Positions 37,802 through 46,728 of a stretch of DNA of 64,000 bases are shown here, in pieces. The translations under genes were made by a program, and so were the position numbers. The notes under the pieces were generated by a model, which saw only the letters and a program-made list of their open reading frames with translations, did not search any database and had not been told where the DNA came from. Source of the stretch: JAWXCE01 sp034440495 (GTDB lineage Bacteria > Pseudomonadota > Alphaproteobacteria > Rhizobiales > Rhodomicrobiaceae); contig JAWXCE010000073.1 of the NCBI GenBank assembly GCA_034440495.1, positions 1 through 64,000 of the forward strand, given 5' to 3'. How positions within the stretch are numbered: the stretch's first letter is position 1; each line of letters starts with the position of its first letter.

Positions 37802-38082
37802 TTGGGCGATGAAGGATATCTGGAAGCAGATGCAAGTCTCACGCCGGCGACGTTTGGGAGGCACGTTTTCTATCTACCGATCATACCTTCAGGAAAGATT
37901 TTCAGGGGGAGGTCTATAACGCAAAAAACCCGCAGAAACGGCTCAATCTTGCCGCGTATTGTATTCGAGTAAGCGGCTCTCAGGACAAACCTGTTCTCAA
38001 AATTCGCTTTTACGATAAATCGTCACCGCTACTCCCTGGAGATTTTCCTGTCAGAGTAAAGCTTCGATCACCAAACCTCTGA
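37802..38082 (+). pseudogene. Small gene with a one-base deletion in a G-run
   Basis: AGGAGG at 37791-37796 precedes a TTG at 37802 by five bases. The frame encodes about 37 residues (GYLEADASL, then FYLPIIPSGKIF) and then loses phase at a run of five G. If one G is added, the frame continues through EVYNAKNPQKRLNLAAY and VLKIRFYDKSSPLLPGDF to TGA 38080-38082, giving 93 residues. The joined protein has no recognised family. It is either a decayed gene or an indel error in a homopolymer. Codon use is less GC-rich than in its neighbours. Confidence 0.5.
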
Positions 38083-38165
38083 TCGGGAAAGCCTCCACGC
38101 TAAAGCCCGTGACAAACCGCGCTCGCCCTTATAGTGAGGTGCAGAATATAGGGCGAGGGCGGGCG

Positions 38166-38747
38166 ATGCTGCGGGGATTGTATAACTGGACGATGCGGTT
38201 CGCCTCCGGGCCGAACGCGCTGCTGGCGCTGATCGCCGTATCCTTCGCCGAAAGCTCGTTTTTTCCGATCCCGCCTGACGTGCTGCTGGTTCCGATGATC
38301 CTGGCGCAACGGAATAGCGCGTTCAAGATTGCGGCGTGGTGCACGGCGGCGTCAGTCGCGGGCGGCATCGTCGGCTATGGCATCGGCTACCTGCTGTACG
38401 AGTCCGTCGGCCAGTGGCTCATCAACGTTTACGGCTACGGCGCCAAGATCGAGCAGTTTAAGCTATGGTATCAGGATTGGGGCGCGTGGATCATCCTCAT
38501 AAAGGGCCTCACGCCGATCCCTTACAAACTTGTGACCATCGCCAGCGGCATCGCGGGTTACGATTTCTTCCTGTTCGTGCTGTTGTCGATCATCACGCGC
38601 GGCGCCCGCTTCTTCCTTGAGGCGTGGCTGCTGAAGCGCTATGGCGAGCCGATCCGCGAGTTTATCGAGCACAAATTGGAATGGGTGATGGCCTCTATCG
38701 GCGTAACGGCGGTGATCGGCTTCGTCATCGTCAAATTCGTGGTTTAG
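38166..38747 (+). CDS. YqaA-family (DedA-like) membrane protein
   Basis: This inner-membrane protein of 193 residues has four to five hydrophobic segments and the family features SFAESSFFPIPPDVLL, GIVGYGIGYLL and KGLTPIPYKLVTIASG with re-entrant character. DedA-type proteins are lipid scramblases or transporters; the role of the YqaA branch is unclear. The ATG at 38166 is chosen over the GTG at 38109 because relatives begin MLRGLYNW. dsbB starts 17 bases downstream on the same strand, so the two are likely co-transcribed. Confidence 0.87.
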   Translation: MLRGLYNWTMRFASGPNALLALIAVSFAESSFFPIPPDVLLVPMILAQRNSAFKIAAWCTAASVAGGIVGYGIGYLLYESVGQWLINVYGYGAKIEQFKLWYQDWGAWIILIKGLTPIPYKLVTIASGIAGYDFFLFVLLSIITRGARFFLEAWLLKRYGEPIREFIEHKLEWVMASIGVTAVIGFVIVKFVV

Positions 38748-38763
38748 CGCTGGAGTTTCGCGT

Positions 38764-39441
38764 TTGCGTTGGTTGGGCGATTTAGACGATCAAACGATGT
38801 GGGCGATCCTACTGGTGCTCACCGCAACCGCGCTAGGCGTCGCGCTGGCGTTCGAGCACATCGGCGACCTTAAGCCATGCCCGCTATGCTATCAGCAGCG
38901 CTGGCCGTATTACGCACTTATCGTGCTTTCCATCATCGCATTTTGCCTTTTACAGCTTGCCAAAGCTGACATCTCGACAATTGTCGAGACTTTGAAGCCA
39001 TCCTCCGAGACGACTCAGACTTCAAACCCAGAACACCCGACCATGACTTTGGAACGATCACCGCATAACGCCTCTCGAATCATTGGTGCGTTCTTATTCT
39101 CGCGTATTGGTTTATTCCTTGCGATTGTGTTGCTTTTGGTCAGCGCGGGGCTTGGCGCGCATCACGCGGGCGTGGAGTGGAAGTGGTGGCCGGGGCCGGA
39201 TGCATGCGCGGGCGGCGGCGCGGCGGCGCAAGCGGGCGGTTCGCTCATCGAGCGAATGCAGGCTGCGCGCGTGGTGCGCTGCGACGAAGCTGCGGGGCGG
39301 TTTCTCGGGCTTTCGTTCGCAGGGTATAACGCGTTGTTTTCGCTAGGGCTTGCCGCGTTGCTAGCCCTGCATTTTTACTTCAAACCCAGCGGGCACAATT
39401 ATATCGCCGCCGAGAACGTGCGATCTCCGAGACTTCCATAG
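38764..39441 (+). CDS. dsbB: Disulfide bond formation protein DsbB
   Basis: DsbB reoxidises DsbA and passes electrons to quinone. The first cysteine pair is in PCPLCYQQRWPYY, and the second pair is spread between PDACAGGG and VVRCDEA in a periplasmic loop. Several transmembrane segments are visible. At 225 residues it is longer than usual because about 40 polar residues (from KADISTIVE to SPHNASR) sit between membrane segments 2 and 3. The start is a TTG at 38764; no better start precedes the first segment. Confidence 0.88.
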   Translation: MRWLGDLDDQTMWAILLVLTATALGVALAFEHIGDLKPCPLCYQQRWPYYALIVLSIIAFCLLQLAKADISTIVETLKPSSETTQTSNPEHPTMTLERSPHNASRIIGAFLFSRIGLFLAIVLLLVSAGLGAHHAGVEWKWWPGPDACAGGGAAAQAGGSLIERMQAARVVRCDEAAGRFLGLSFAGYNALFSLGLAALLALHFYFKPSGHNYIAAENVRSPRLP

Positions 39442-39461
39442 GCAAATAACAGGGGCATGTT

Positions 39462-40017
39462 ATGGCGAAGTTTTTCAATCCGTTCAAAGTGCGCGAGCAC
39501 GGCAATCTCGAATTCTGGATTTCCAACTTCGTAATCATCATTTCTACGGTGCTTGGCGTTTATCTTGCGGCGCAGGCCGGTTAGCACCGCGCTCCAGTTT
39601 GAGGTCGCACGTTCAGAACGCGACGGCTATTTCATGCGCCGGGCGCTGCTGGATGAGGTCAAAGACAATCTCGACCGGGGGGACAAACTTTCAGACTTTG
39701 TCATTAATAAAGATGGCTGGCACTTCAAAGGCAACCCCGACGCCTACAAACTGCAGGGCTTCGTCTGGGAGACGATGAAGCAGCAGAGCGTAACCTTCCA
39801 GCTTCCGCCTGACGTGTTGACGGCCGTGCGGCGCTACTACGACGCCGCGCAGGGTCTCACGCAAGCGTTGGCGCAAGGACAGCCGACAGCTATCGAAACG
39901 GCCAAAGGGTTGACATAGGAAGGTAAAAACGTTCGCGAGGGCGCTTTGCCAAAACTTGAAACGGATATCGCTGCGCTGCGCGAAAGGCTGAAAGCGCGCG
40001 GCGTCCCTGTGGAGTAA
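39462..40017 (+). pseudogene. Degraded gene for a small membrane-anchored protein
   Basis: ATG 39462 follows AGGGG and opens MAKFFNPFKVREHG, then a membrane helix (FWISNFVIIISTVLGVYLAA). The frame then hits TAG, but a coding frame resumes one phase away with STALQFEVARSERDGYF and continues to AIETAKGLT, where an in-frame TAG stands at 39916-39918. After it the same frame reads on (KNVREGALPKLETDIAALRE) to TAA at 40015-40017. So the original protein of about 184 residues carries a frameshift and an amber codon. Its family is not recognised. Confidence 0.7.
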
Positions 40018-40180
40018 ATTTTCAATCTCGCTTTATAATAATTCGCGACCAGCTTATCCACATTTCGCTTGCTATGTCACAATTGCGCCGCCGAATCACC
40101 CCTCCCTGTAGACAGTCGCGAATCAGTTGCCGCGTAGCCTAGCGACAGTTCAGTCAGTCAGTTTGTGTGGAGAGTGGAAC

Positions 40181-40414
40181 GTGGAAAAGAATGCGGATTG
40201 GCGCCAGCTTGGCGCGGTTGTGAATGGTGTAGTGGCGCAATTGGAAGAGCGTCGGCGGGTGCAGCAGCGCTTCGTGGCGGAGGCTCATGCGGAGATAACG
40301 GCTCGCGCCGTGATGGCGCTGAAGCCGGGCCGGAAACCTGCAAGCGCCAGCCAGTTGGAGTTGCCGTTGTTTATGACGATCCAGCCGCAGCCAGCGCCGT
40401 CAGTTCAGATATAA
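40181..40414 (+). CDS. Small hypothetical protein
   Basis: A 77-residue frame starts with GTG 40181 after GGAGAG. It is mostly helical and charged (GVVAQLEERRRVQQRFVAEA) with a C-terminal proline-rich tail. No family is recognised. A perfect 14-base hairpin follows 15 bases after the stop, which supports real transcription of a unit ending here. It lies between the decayed gene and the convergent HNH gene. Confidence 0.55.
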   Translation: MEKNADWRQLGAVVNGVVAQLEERRRVQQRFVAEAHAEITARAVMALKPGRKPASASQLELPLFMTIQPQPAPSVQI

Positions 40415-40428
40415 CGGCCAGATGGAAT

Positions 40429-40463
40429 GAGAGCACCCCTGACCGAGGATCAGGGGTGCTCTC
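40429..40463. terminator. Bidirectional terminator between convergent genes
   Basis: GAGAGCACCCCTGA and TCAGGGGTGCTCTC form a perfect 14-base stem with a 7-base loop. A T-containing tail follows on the plus side and an AT-containing tail on the minus side. It lies between the 77-residue gene and the HNH nuclease gene. Confidence 0.85.
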
Positions 40464-40473
40464 ATTATCAGTG

Positions 40474-41058
40474 TTAAGGCTCTAGCTCGGTGTCCCAGTA
40501 AAGGTAGTCGAGCCAGCTTTCGTGCAGGAAGTTTGGCGGAAAAAGCCGTCCGTTGCGGTGCAACTCGTGCACCGTGGGCCGGTACGGCATCAGCATGGGC
40601 CACATCTTCGCTTTGGCGGGCATCTTGCCGCCTTTCTTCAGATTGCATGGCGCGCAGGCGGTCGTGACGTTGTCCCACCGCGTCAGTCCGCCACGCGAGC
40701 GGGGGATGAGATGGTCGAACGTCAAGTCCTCCGGCGACGTGCAATACTGACAGCGGAAGCGGTCGCGCAGGAACACGTTAAAGCGGGTGAACGCCGGATA
40801 CATCGCTGGCTTCACGTAGGTCTTGAGCGAGACCACGCTGGGCAGCTTCATCTCGAAGTTCGCACTGCGTACCGCCCGGTCGTAATAGGACACAATGTTT
40901 ACGCGGTCTAAAAACACCGCCTTAACCGAGTCCTGCCAGTTCCAGAGTGAGAGTGGATAATAGCTGAGCGGCTGATAATCAGCGTTCAGCACGAGTGCCG
41001 GATACGAGTCCGGCGGCGATGTAAAATTCGCTAGGGCGGTCACGTCTGCCTTTCCCAA
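40474..41058 (-). CDS. HNH endonuclease-domain protein
   Basis: The 194-residue protein has an HNH domain with zinc cysteines: FRCQYCTSPEDLTFDHLIPRS supplies the first CxxC and the catalytic His, and WDNVTTACAPCNLKKGGK supplies the Asn and second CxxC. The N-terminal half begins ALVLNADYQPLSYYPLS and is typical of a conserved alphaproteobacterial HNH family. The start is a TTG at 41058, with a GTG five codons downstream as alternative. The role is unknown; repair or modified-DNA cleavage is possible. Confidence 0.88.
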   Translation of the reverse strand: MGKADVTALANFTSPPDSYPALVLNADYQPLSYYPLSLWNWQDSVKAVFLDRVNIVSYYDRAVRSANFEMKLPSVVSLKTYVKPAMYPAFTRFNVFLRDRFRCQYCTSPEDLTFDHLIPRSRGGLTRWDNVTTACAPCNLKKGGKMPAKAKMWPMLMPYRPTVHELHRNGRLFPPNFLHESWLDYLYWDTELEP

Positions 41059-41432
41059 CGGTTACCGTTAAGTTTATGCAGGCTACGTTCGCACTACGTC
41101 GCACTCACAACTCGATACTATAAATCCGTGTCAATTCTGTGAAGGGGTTATTTACAAAAAATTAACCCGGTGCGGTCATTCTTGGATCGGAGCTTTAAAG
41201 TCAGTTAACCTTTTTCTCAACAGGGCGGAATAGCTATTGCAACGCTTTTAGGCAGTGTTACACTAGCTTATCCAAGCAACTTCCCCAACATTGAGCGCGC
41301 GCCATGAACCCTGGAGCATGCCGTTTTTTCCTCGTATCCGCAGTCGTCGGAGCCGTTGGCGGCTCTGGTTATGCGTCAAAGCATATCTTTGGCGAACCGC
41401 ACCTCAAAAAAGCTGCTTCGAGTCAGGCGGCT
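41059..41432. other. Intergenic region upstream of the HNH gene
   Basis: About 370 bases with no supported gene. It contains an AT-rich stretch with the inverted repeat GGGTTA (41145-41150) and TAACCC (41163-41168). It should hold the promoter of the leftward HNH gene and the 3' end of the leftward esterase transcript. An open frame from 41304 runs antisense into the esterase gene and is treated as a shadow. Confidence 0.4.
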
Positions 41433-42098
41433 TTACGAGGGCAGGCTCATTTTCAGAAAACGCCCCGCAAGATTCAGCCCAAACGGGTCAATGCCGTGGC
41501 CGAGGCCGGGGCGGACGTGCCACTCGACGGGTATTTCGGTGCCACCCAGACCAGCGCGCGCCTGATGAATGGCCTCAACGGGGATAACCTCATCGCTGTC
41601 GCCGTGGATGAGCAGAACGGGCGGGCGGGTGACAACTTCGCGCGCAAGGTGCTCCGGCCCGGCCAAAAGCCCGGAAAAGCCGACAACGGCGCCAATGCGG
41701 GCGCGGCGGCGCGGGCCAACGTGCAGGGCCATCATGCAGCCCTGACTGAAACCGACGAGGGCAAGCGCGCTGTCGTCAAGCCCGAGCGCCGTGAGCTCCG
41801 TGTCAAGAAAAGCGTCAAGCGCGGGCTGCGCGCCCGTAACGCCAAGCCATCGCTCCCCCGGATCGCGAAAGGTAAGCGCAAACCACTGGCGTCCGCCAAA
41901 CGATCCCGGCAGCGTCTCGGGCGCGTTCGGGGATACGAAGGCGGCGTCTGGCAATAGTCCGCGCCACTGCCGCGACAGGCCGATAAGATCGTTACCGTCC
42001 GCGCCATAGCCATGCAGGAACACCACAAGCTGTTTCGCCGCGCCGCCGGACGCGGGCGCAACTCTGGGGCCGTCTAGCTTGGGTGGGGTCGCTGTCAT
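41433..42098 (-). CDS. Phospholipase/carboxylesterase-family alpha/beta hydrolase
   Basis: The 221-residue protein has the hydrolase oxyanion loop VVFLHGYGADGNDL, the nucleophile serine in GFSQGCMMAL, the acid in HGDSDEVIPVE and the histidine in GLGHGIDP. This is the carboxylesterase/acyl-protein thioesterase type. There is no signal peptide, so it is cytoplasmic. The natural ester substrate is unknown. It stands alone, divergent from gluQ. Confidence 0.88.
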   Translation of the reverse strand: MTATPPKLDGPRVAPASGGAAKQLVVFLHGYGADGNDLIGLSRQWRGLLPDAAFVSPNAPETLPGSFGGRQWFALTFRDPGERWLGVTGAQPALDAFLDTELTALGLDDSALALVGFSQGCMMALHVGPRRRARIGAVVGFSGLLAGPEHLAREVVTRPPVLLIHGDSDEVIPVEAIHQARAGLGGTEIPVEWHVRPGLGHGIDPFGLNLAGRFLKMSLPS

Positions 42099-42194
42099 GA
42101 TGTCCTCATTTAGATTGCGGGTCTTATTTAATGCAGGTCTGGCGCTGTTTTAGCGCAAGCGCTAGGGTTACGCCACATTAGACCCAGCCCGCTC

Positions 42195-43067
42195 ATGATC
42201 GAAAATTCTGAAGCCGTTTTGCGTTTTGCGCCAAGCCCGAACGGCGAGCTGCATCTGGGCCACGCTTATTCCGCGCTGTTTACAGCGGACATGGCGCGGC
42301 GGCTGGGTGGACGCTGCCTGCTGCGCATCGAGGATATAGACCTCATTCGCTGCCGCCCGGAATATGAGGCGCAGATTTATGACGATCTGGCTTGGCTCGG
42401 CCTGACGTCGGAGACGCCGGTGCGCCGCCAGTCGGAGCATTTCGACGATTACCGCGCCGCGCTCGACCAACTGGACGCGCTCGGCGTCATCTACCCATGC
42501 TTCGCCACAAGGCGGGAAATCGCGGAGGCGGCGCGCGGCTATGATCCGGACGGCGCCCCGCTCTATCCCGGCCTCTGGCGCGACGCGCCCAGCGCCGAGG
42601 TTGAGCGGCGGATGGCAGCGAACGAGCCTTACGCTCTGCGCCTGAACTCCATCCGCGCCAGGGAGCGAGCAGGGGCGTTGTACTGGAGATCGTTCAAGCT
42701 GGTGGATGGAGAACTTAAAGCCACTCGCCTGGAAGCTCAACCGGAGCGCTGGGGAGACGCCGTACTCGCCCGCAAGGACACGCCGACCAGCTATCACCTC
42801 TCCGTGGTAGTGGATGACGCACTGCAGGGCGTGACGCATGTCACACGCGGCGCTGACCTGCTCGCCGCCACCGACCTCCACGTTTTGCTGCAAGCGCTGC
42901 TTGGCCTGCCAACGCCATTCTATGCGCACCACGAACTCATCACGCTCGACGGCCGCAAACTCGCCAAAAGCGCGGGCGACAAAAGCCTGCGAGCCTTGCG
43001 TGAAGCTGGCGTCACCCCCGCCGACATCTTGTCATTCATTCACTCTGCAGATAAGTTAGTTCGATGA
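42195..43067 (+). CDS. gluQ: Glutamyl-Q tRNA(Asp) synthetase
   Basis: GluQRS attaches glutamate to queuosine at position 34 of tRNA-Asp. It is a GluRS-like catalytic domain without the anticodon-binding domain (290 residues). The HIGH-type motif is RFAPSPNGELHLGHA near residues 11-25, and the KMSKS-type motif is RKLAKSAGDKSL near residue 258. One cysteine of the zinc site appears in YPCFATRRE. The next gene overlaps its stop by four bases. Confidence 0.92.
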   Translation: MIENSEAVLRFAPSPNGELHLGHAYSALFTADMARRLGGRCLLRIEDIDLIRCRPEYEAQIYDDLAWLGLTSETPVRRQSEHFDDYRAALDQLDALGVIYPCFATRREIAEAARGYDPDGAPLYPGLWRDAPSAEVERRMAANEPYALRLNSIRARERAGALYWRSFKLVDGELKATRLEAQPERWGDAVLARKDTPTSYHLSVVVDDALQGVTHVTRGADLLAATDLHVLLQALLGLPTPFYAHHELITLDGRKLAKSAGDKSLRALREAGVTPADILSFIHSADKLVR

Positions 43068-43363
43068 TCGACGAACCGGAAAATCACACACTGGCTTTGC
43101 TGCGCGAAATGCGCAACGAAAGCGCCGAGCAGCATCAGCAGGTGCAAATGCAGATTGCGCAGTTGCACGCGCTTACACAAGCGCAGTTTGCGCAAACACA
43201 AGCGCAGATCAAAACGCTGGCCGAAACTGCGCTCGACACGTTGAATGCAGTGCGCGAACTGAAACGCGGGCAGACCGTGATTGAGCTGGACTTGCGCGGT
43301 ATCCGCGGCCGCGTCGAGCGCATCGAGGACAGGCTCGACGGTCGCGTGCTCCACGACGCCTAG
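43064..43363 (+). CDS. Small coiled-coil protein
   Basis: This 99-residue protein overlaps the gluQ stop by ATGA, so it is translationally coupled. It is mainly one long amphipathic helix rich in Gln, Glu and Ala (QHQQVQMQIAQLHALTQ), then IRGRVERIEDRLDGRV. No membrane segment or known domain is seen. A role in dimerisation or scaffolding is only a guess. Confidence 0.65.
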   Translation: MIDEPENHTLALLREMRNESAEQHQQVQMQIAQLHALTQAQFAQTQAQIKTLAETALDTLNAVRELKRGQTVIELDLRGIRGRVERIEDRLDGRVLHDA

Positions 43364-43379
43364 CCGCTTATGGTGAAAG

Positions 43380-43673
43380 CTACTCGCTTAAGCTTTTCGC
43401 GCTAACGGCCAGGGCGTGCACGTCCGCCTTCAACTCCGCATCCAGCACAAGATAAACCATGCGGTGGCGCTCGACGCGCGATTTGCCCGCGAAGGCGTCT
43501 GATACGATGGCGACGCGGAAATGCGTCTCGCCGGTTTGCGCTGACGGCCCGCCCTCCAGAACTTCGCGGTGATGAGCGTGCTTGTGCGATTCGTTCTCGA
43601 TCGCGAGTGAGGACGGCGCAAAAGCCGCCGTCAGTTTTTCCCGCATTGCCGCTTCAACACTCATTTTTGACAT
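43380..43673 (-). CDS. BolA-family protein
   Basis: BolA proteins bind iron-sulfur clusters with monothiol glutaredoxins and can bind DNA. The 97 residues contain the family fold: MREKLTAAFAPSSLAIENES, HHREVLEGG, ETHFRVAIVSDAFAGKSRVERHR and MVYLVLDAEL. The conserved histidine is in RVERHRMVY. It is convergent with the coiled-coil gene and divergent from the J-domain gene, an arrangement often seen near cobS in Rhizobiales. Confidence 0.9.
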   Translation of the reverse strand: MSKMSVEAAMREKLTAAFAPSSLAIENESHKHAHHREVLEGGPSAQTGETHFRVAIVSDAFAGKSRVERHRMVYLVLDAELKADVHALAVSAKSLSE

Positions 43674-43820
43674 CCCCTCGCATTCGCATCACACCGCCGT
43701 CATGGAACGCCGCGCCCTCGCATCAAAGCTTGTGCGCAGGGGAGCGAGGCACCATACTGTCCTCGCGTATATGCGGCGTTTTGCTGGCGGACGCAATCAA
43801 AGGAATACACTTCAATACCC

Positions 43821-44441
43821 ATGAAACTCGACTCCAAATACTTCGACCACATCCGCGTTAGCAGCCGCCGCGCCAAGCCTCAGCAAGGCCGCACCCAAAC
43901 GTGCGACTGGCCAGGCTGCCGCGTTACTGGCGGCCATATGGCGCCCAAAGGCCGCGGGCGCGACGGCGAATTCTTCAGCTACTGCATCAACCACGTTCGC
44001 GAATATAATAAAACTTACAACTATTTTTCCGGCATGAGCGACGCGGAGGTACGCGACTTTCAAAAAGCCTCGATGACCGGACATCGCCCGACCTGGGCGT
44101 CAGGAGTCAATTCCTGGTCGGAGGAACGCGCACGCAACGCTAAACGCGCAACAGGTTACCAGCATGGCTTCGAGAGCTCAGACCCCTACGGCTTTTTTAA
44201 TGAAGCAACCGGATCGGCTCAGCCAAAACCCTCACGCAAGCCTATTCGCAATGCAGAGCGCAAATGTCTTAGCACTTTAAACCTCGATGAAACGGCCAGC
44301 GCGCAAGACATCAAGAATAGCTATAAGTCGCTTGTAAAACTCCACCACCCCGACCGCCACGGCGGCGACAGATCGTCCGAGGATAAGCTGCGTGAGGTGC
44401 TGGATGCGTATCACTATCTCAAGCAGGCGGGGCTTTGCTGA
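43821..44441 (+). CDS. J-domain protein with N-terminal zinc-like motif
   Basis: The 206-residue protein has a C-terminal J domain (about residues 150-205) with the HPD motif in KLHHPDRHGGDRSS, which should stimulate a DnaK-type ATPase. The N-terminal region has C-x4-C and C-x2-H residues (TCDWPGC and YCINH) that could bind zinc. It lies upstream of cobS with a palindromic repeat between, the usual position of this family in Alphaproteobacteria. The client protein is unknown. Confidence 0.87.
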   Translation: MKLDSKYFDHIRVSSRRAKPQQGRTQTCDWPGCRVTGGHMAPKGRGRDGEFFSYCINHVREYNKTYNYFSGMSDAEVRDFQKASMTGHRPTWASGVNSWSEERARNAKRATGYQHGFESSDPYGFFNEATGSAQPKPSRKPIRNAERKCLSTLNLDETASAQDIKNSYKSLVKLHHPDRHGGDRSSEDKLREVLDAYHYLKQAGLC

Positions 44442-44459
44442 CGCGGATAACTAGCGTAC

Positions 44460-44572
44460 TAGAGCCGTTCCCGAAAAGTGTTATGCGTTTTTCGGACAGG
44501 AACGGCTCTATTTATAAATGTAGAGCCGATTCACCCAATTTGATTGTATTAATTAAATTGGGATCGGGTCTA
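44460..44572. repeat. Two tandem palindromic elements upstream of cobS
   Basis: Element A (44460-44510) pairs TAGAGCCGTTCC with GGAACGGCTCTA, with an inner CCGAAAA/TTTTCGG pair. Element B (44521-44572) pairs TAGAGCCGATTCACCCAATTT with AAATTGGGATCGGGTCTA imperfectly. Both begin TAGAGCCG. Element B shares ATGTAGAG..CGATTCA with the palindrome at 15556-15628. Similar hairpins with CCGAAAAG cores are common in intergenic DNA of Hyphomicrobiales. Confidence 0.75.
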
Positions 44573-44613
44573 AACAGCGGCCATTCAACTCCCAAGCGTA
44601 TAACGGTAACATT

Positions 44614-45585
44614 ATGACCCCTATACTCATCCCCGACATGAACGTGTCGGTGCGCCAGCTTTTCGGCTTTGACGCTAATTTCGACGTGCCAGCGTTCAGC
44701 CAGCCATCCGAGTATGTGCCGGAGTCCGACCCGGACTATCAGTTCAACCGCGAGACCACGTTGGCCGTCCTGGCAGGCTTCGCGTTCAATCGTCGCGTGA
44801 TGGTGCAGGGCTACCACGGCACGGGCAAATCGACCCATATCGAGCAGGTGGCCGCGCGCCTCAACTGGCCGTGCATCCGCATTAACCTGGACAGTCACAT
44901 CAGCCGCATCGACCTTGTGGGTAAGGACGCCATCGTCATCCGCGACGGATTGCAGGTGACGGAGTTCCGCGAGGGCATTTTGCCATGGGCGCTGCAATCC
45001 AACACCGCGCTTGTGTTCGATGAATACGACGCGGGACGGCCCGATGTGATGTTCGTTATCCAGCGCGTGCTGGAAGTGGCGGGCAAGCTAACGCTACTCG
45101 ATCAATCGCGGGTGATCCACCCGCATCCCTCATTCCGGCTGTTCGCCACGACCAACACCATTGGCTTAGGGGACACGTCCGGGCTTTATCACGGCACGCA
45201 ACAGATCAACCAGGGGCAAATGGACCGCTGGTCGGTGGTCGTGACGCTCAATTATTTGCCGCATGACGACGAGGTGAAAATCGTGCTGGCCAAGGTGAAA
45301 GGTATGAACACTGACGCCGGGCGCAAGACCGTCGCTAATATGGTGCGGCTGGCCGACCTGACGCGCAGCGCCTTCATGAACGGCGACCTGTCTACCGTAA
45401 TGAGCCCGCGCACCGTTATCACCTGGGCGGAGAATGCGCAGATTTTCGGTGATCTGGCGCTGGCGTTCACCCTGAGCTTTCTGAACAAATGCGATGAGCT
45501 GGAGCGCAGCCTTGTCGCCGAGCTGTATCAGCGCTGCTTTAACCAGGACTTGCCGCAAACTTCCGCCAACGTAGCGCTTGGTTAA
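44614..45585 (+). CDS. cobS: Cobaltochelatase subunit CobS
   Basis: CobS is the AAA+ ATPase of aerobic cobalt chelatase and works with CobT and CobN to insert cobalt into hydrogenobyrinic acid diamide. Walker A is [13 protein letters not shown] near residues 69-81, Walker B is LVFDEYDAG and the sensor region is [13 protein letters not shown]. It has 323 residues. A CPBP protease gene starts about 36 bases downstream and is followed by cobT; this break in the cobST pair is unusual. CobN is not in the window. Confidence 0.95.
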   Translation: MTPILIPDMNVSVRQLFGFDANFDVPAFSQPSEYVPESDPDYQFNRETTLAVLAGFAFNRRVMVQGYHGTGKSTHIEQVAARLNWPCIRINLDSHISRIDLVGKDAIVIRDGLQVTEFREGILPWALQSNTALVFDEYDAGRPDVMFVIQRVLEVAGKLTLLDQSRVIHPHPSFRLFATTNTIGLGDTSGLYHGTQQINQGQMDRWSVVVTLNYLPHDDEVKIVLAKVKGMNTDAGRKTVANMVRLADLTRSAFMNGDLSTVMSPRTVITWAENAQIFGDLALAFTLSFLNKCDELERSLVAELYQRCFNQDLPQTSANVALG

Positions 45586-45621
45586 GCACTGCGATTTTCG
45601 CGCCTTTAAAAGTTGCATAAA

Positions 45622-46728
45622 ATGAGAACAGAAACGTCCGTCGCCGAGCCGTCAAATCTGAACTACTGGGCGCCGTGGCGGCGAGACCCCGTGCTTTTGC
45701 AGGAGCGCAAGGGTCGTTGGCGCTGGCCGTGGGCGCTTCTGCTGACCATACTATCCATTGTCATTATGGTAATGGTGATTGGCGTCGGCATGGCTTTGCT
45801 GATCCCATTGTCGATCGTTACCGGTTCTGAGTTCGAGGTGAGCCAAGCGGCTCAGGCGACAACCAACAGCCTGTTCACGCCGGGAGAGCCGTACTCGTTC
45901 CTGATCGTGTTCTGGACGTATGCGGCCATGGTCGTGGGTGTTGCAGCCGCTTTCAGCATTCGCGCCAGATCTTTCCGAGTGGGCCTGACTTACAATACGC
46001 CTCTAACTTTCGCGCCTTTCTGGAAGGCGGGCGGTGCGATGTTGGTTATGCTCGCGCTTTCCGTTGTCCTTCAATACTCGATTTTCCCCGAAGGATTTGC
46101 CGCGCGCTCCATATCGCCGACGCACGCGCTATGGATGCTGGCCGCAGCAATGCTGCTTCTCGTGCAGACGCTGGGCGAGGAATTGCTGTTTCGCGGATTT
46201 TTACTGCGGGTTTGGGGCGCGGTTGTACCCATACGTTTGATCGCCGTCACTGCCATAAGTGGGACGTTCATCTCCCTGCACATCGGCAACCCGGACATTC
46301 AGGCCGACATCTACTTCTCGCTCATAATCTTTGCGGCCCTTGAAGTGCTCTACTATTGGGTGCTTTTCCGCACGCGCAGCGTCATGGCGACGTGGGGTAT
46401 GCACTGGATCAACAACGTCTTTGCGTTTCTGATAGTGGCTCAATTGCCGGGCTGGGATAATAAAATCTCCTTCATCACTTACACCGATCCTGTGCTCAGC
46501 GGCGGCGGAAGCTATGCGACCAATCCTTGGCCCTATATAGTGACCGTGCTGTTCATGCTGATTTTCGTGTTGCTGGTCGCGTGGAGTAGATCGCCCTTCT
46601 ACATGGCCCCCGTCAGCGTGGCCCCGGCACACCCTCAGCCCACTGAAATGGTACAGACCTCTGCGTTGGACAATTGGCCGCCTTGGTTTCCGAAACCAGT
46701 CCCCGCTGAACGCACGGGTGCGCCGTGA
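45622..46728 (+). CDS. CPBP-family intramembrane metalloprotease
   Basis: The protein has about eight hydrophobic segments and the CPBP (Rce1-like/Abi) motifs: the glutamates and arginine in [11 protein letters not shown], a histidine in ISLHIGNPD and another in [11 protein letters not shown]. These residues bind zinc for intramembrane cleavage. The ATG at 45622 is chosen; the C-terminal part is a proline-rich cytoplasmic tail. Its stop overlaps the cobT start by four bases (GTGA), so it is coupled to cobT. What it cleaves, and why it sits in a cobaltochelatase operon, is unknown. Confidence 0.88.
   Translation: MRTETSVAEPSNLNYWAPWRRDPVLLQERKGRWRWPWALLLTILSIVIMVMVIGVGMALLIPLSIVTGSEFEVSQAAQATTNSLFTPGEPYSFLIVFWTYAAMVVGVAAAFSIRARSFRVGLTYNTPLTFAPFWKAGGAMLVMLALSVVLQYSIFPEGFAARSISPTHALWMLAAAMLLLVQTLGEELLFRGFLLRVWGAVVPIRLIAVTAISGTFISLHIGNPDIQADIYFSLIIFAALEVLYYWVLFRTRSVMATWGMHWINNVFAFLIVAQLPGWDNKISFITYTDPVLSGGGSYATNPWPYIVTVLFMLIFVLLVAWSRSPFYMAPVSVAPAHPQPTEMVQTSALDNWPPWFPKPVPAERTGAP

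Noticed and set aside
41304..41957. 217-residue plus-strand frame with a hydrophobic start
   Set aside because: Most of it is antisense to a well-supported esterase gene, and the sequence has no recognisable family. It is read as a GC-driven shadow.
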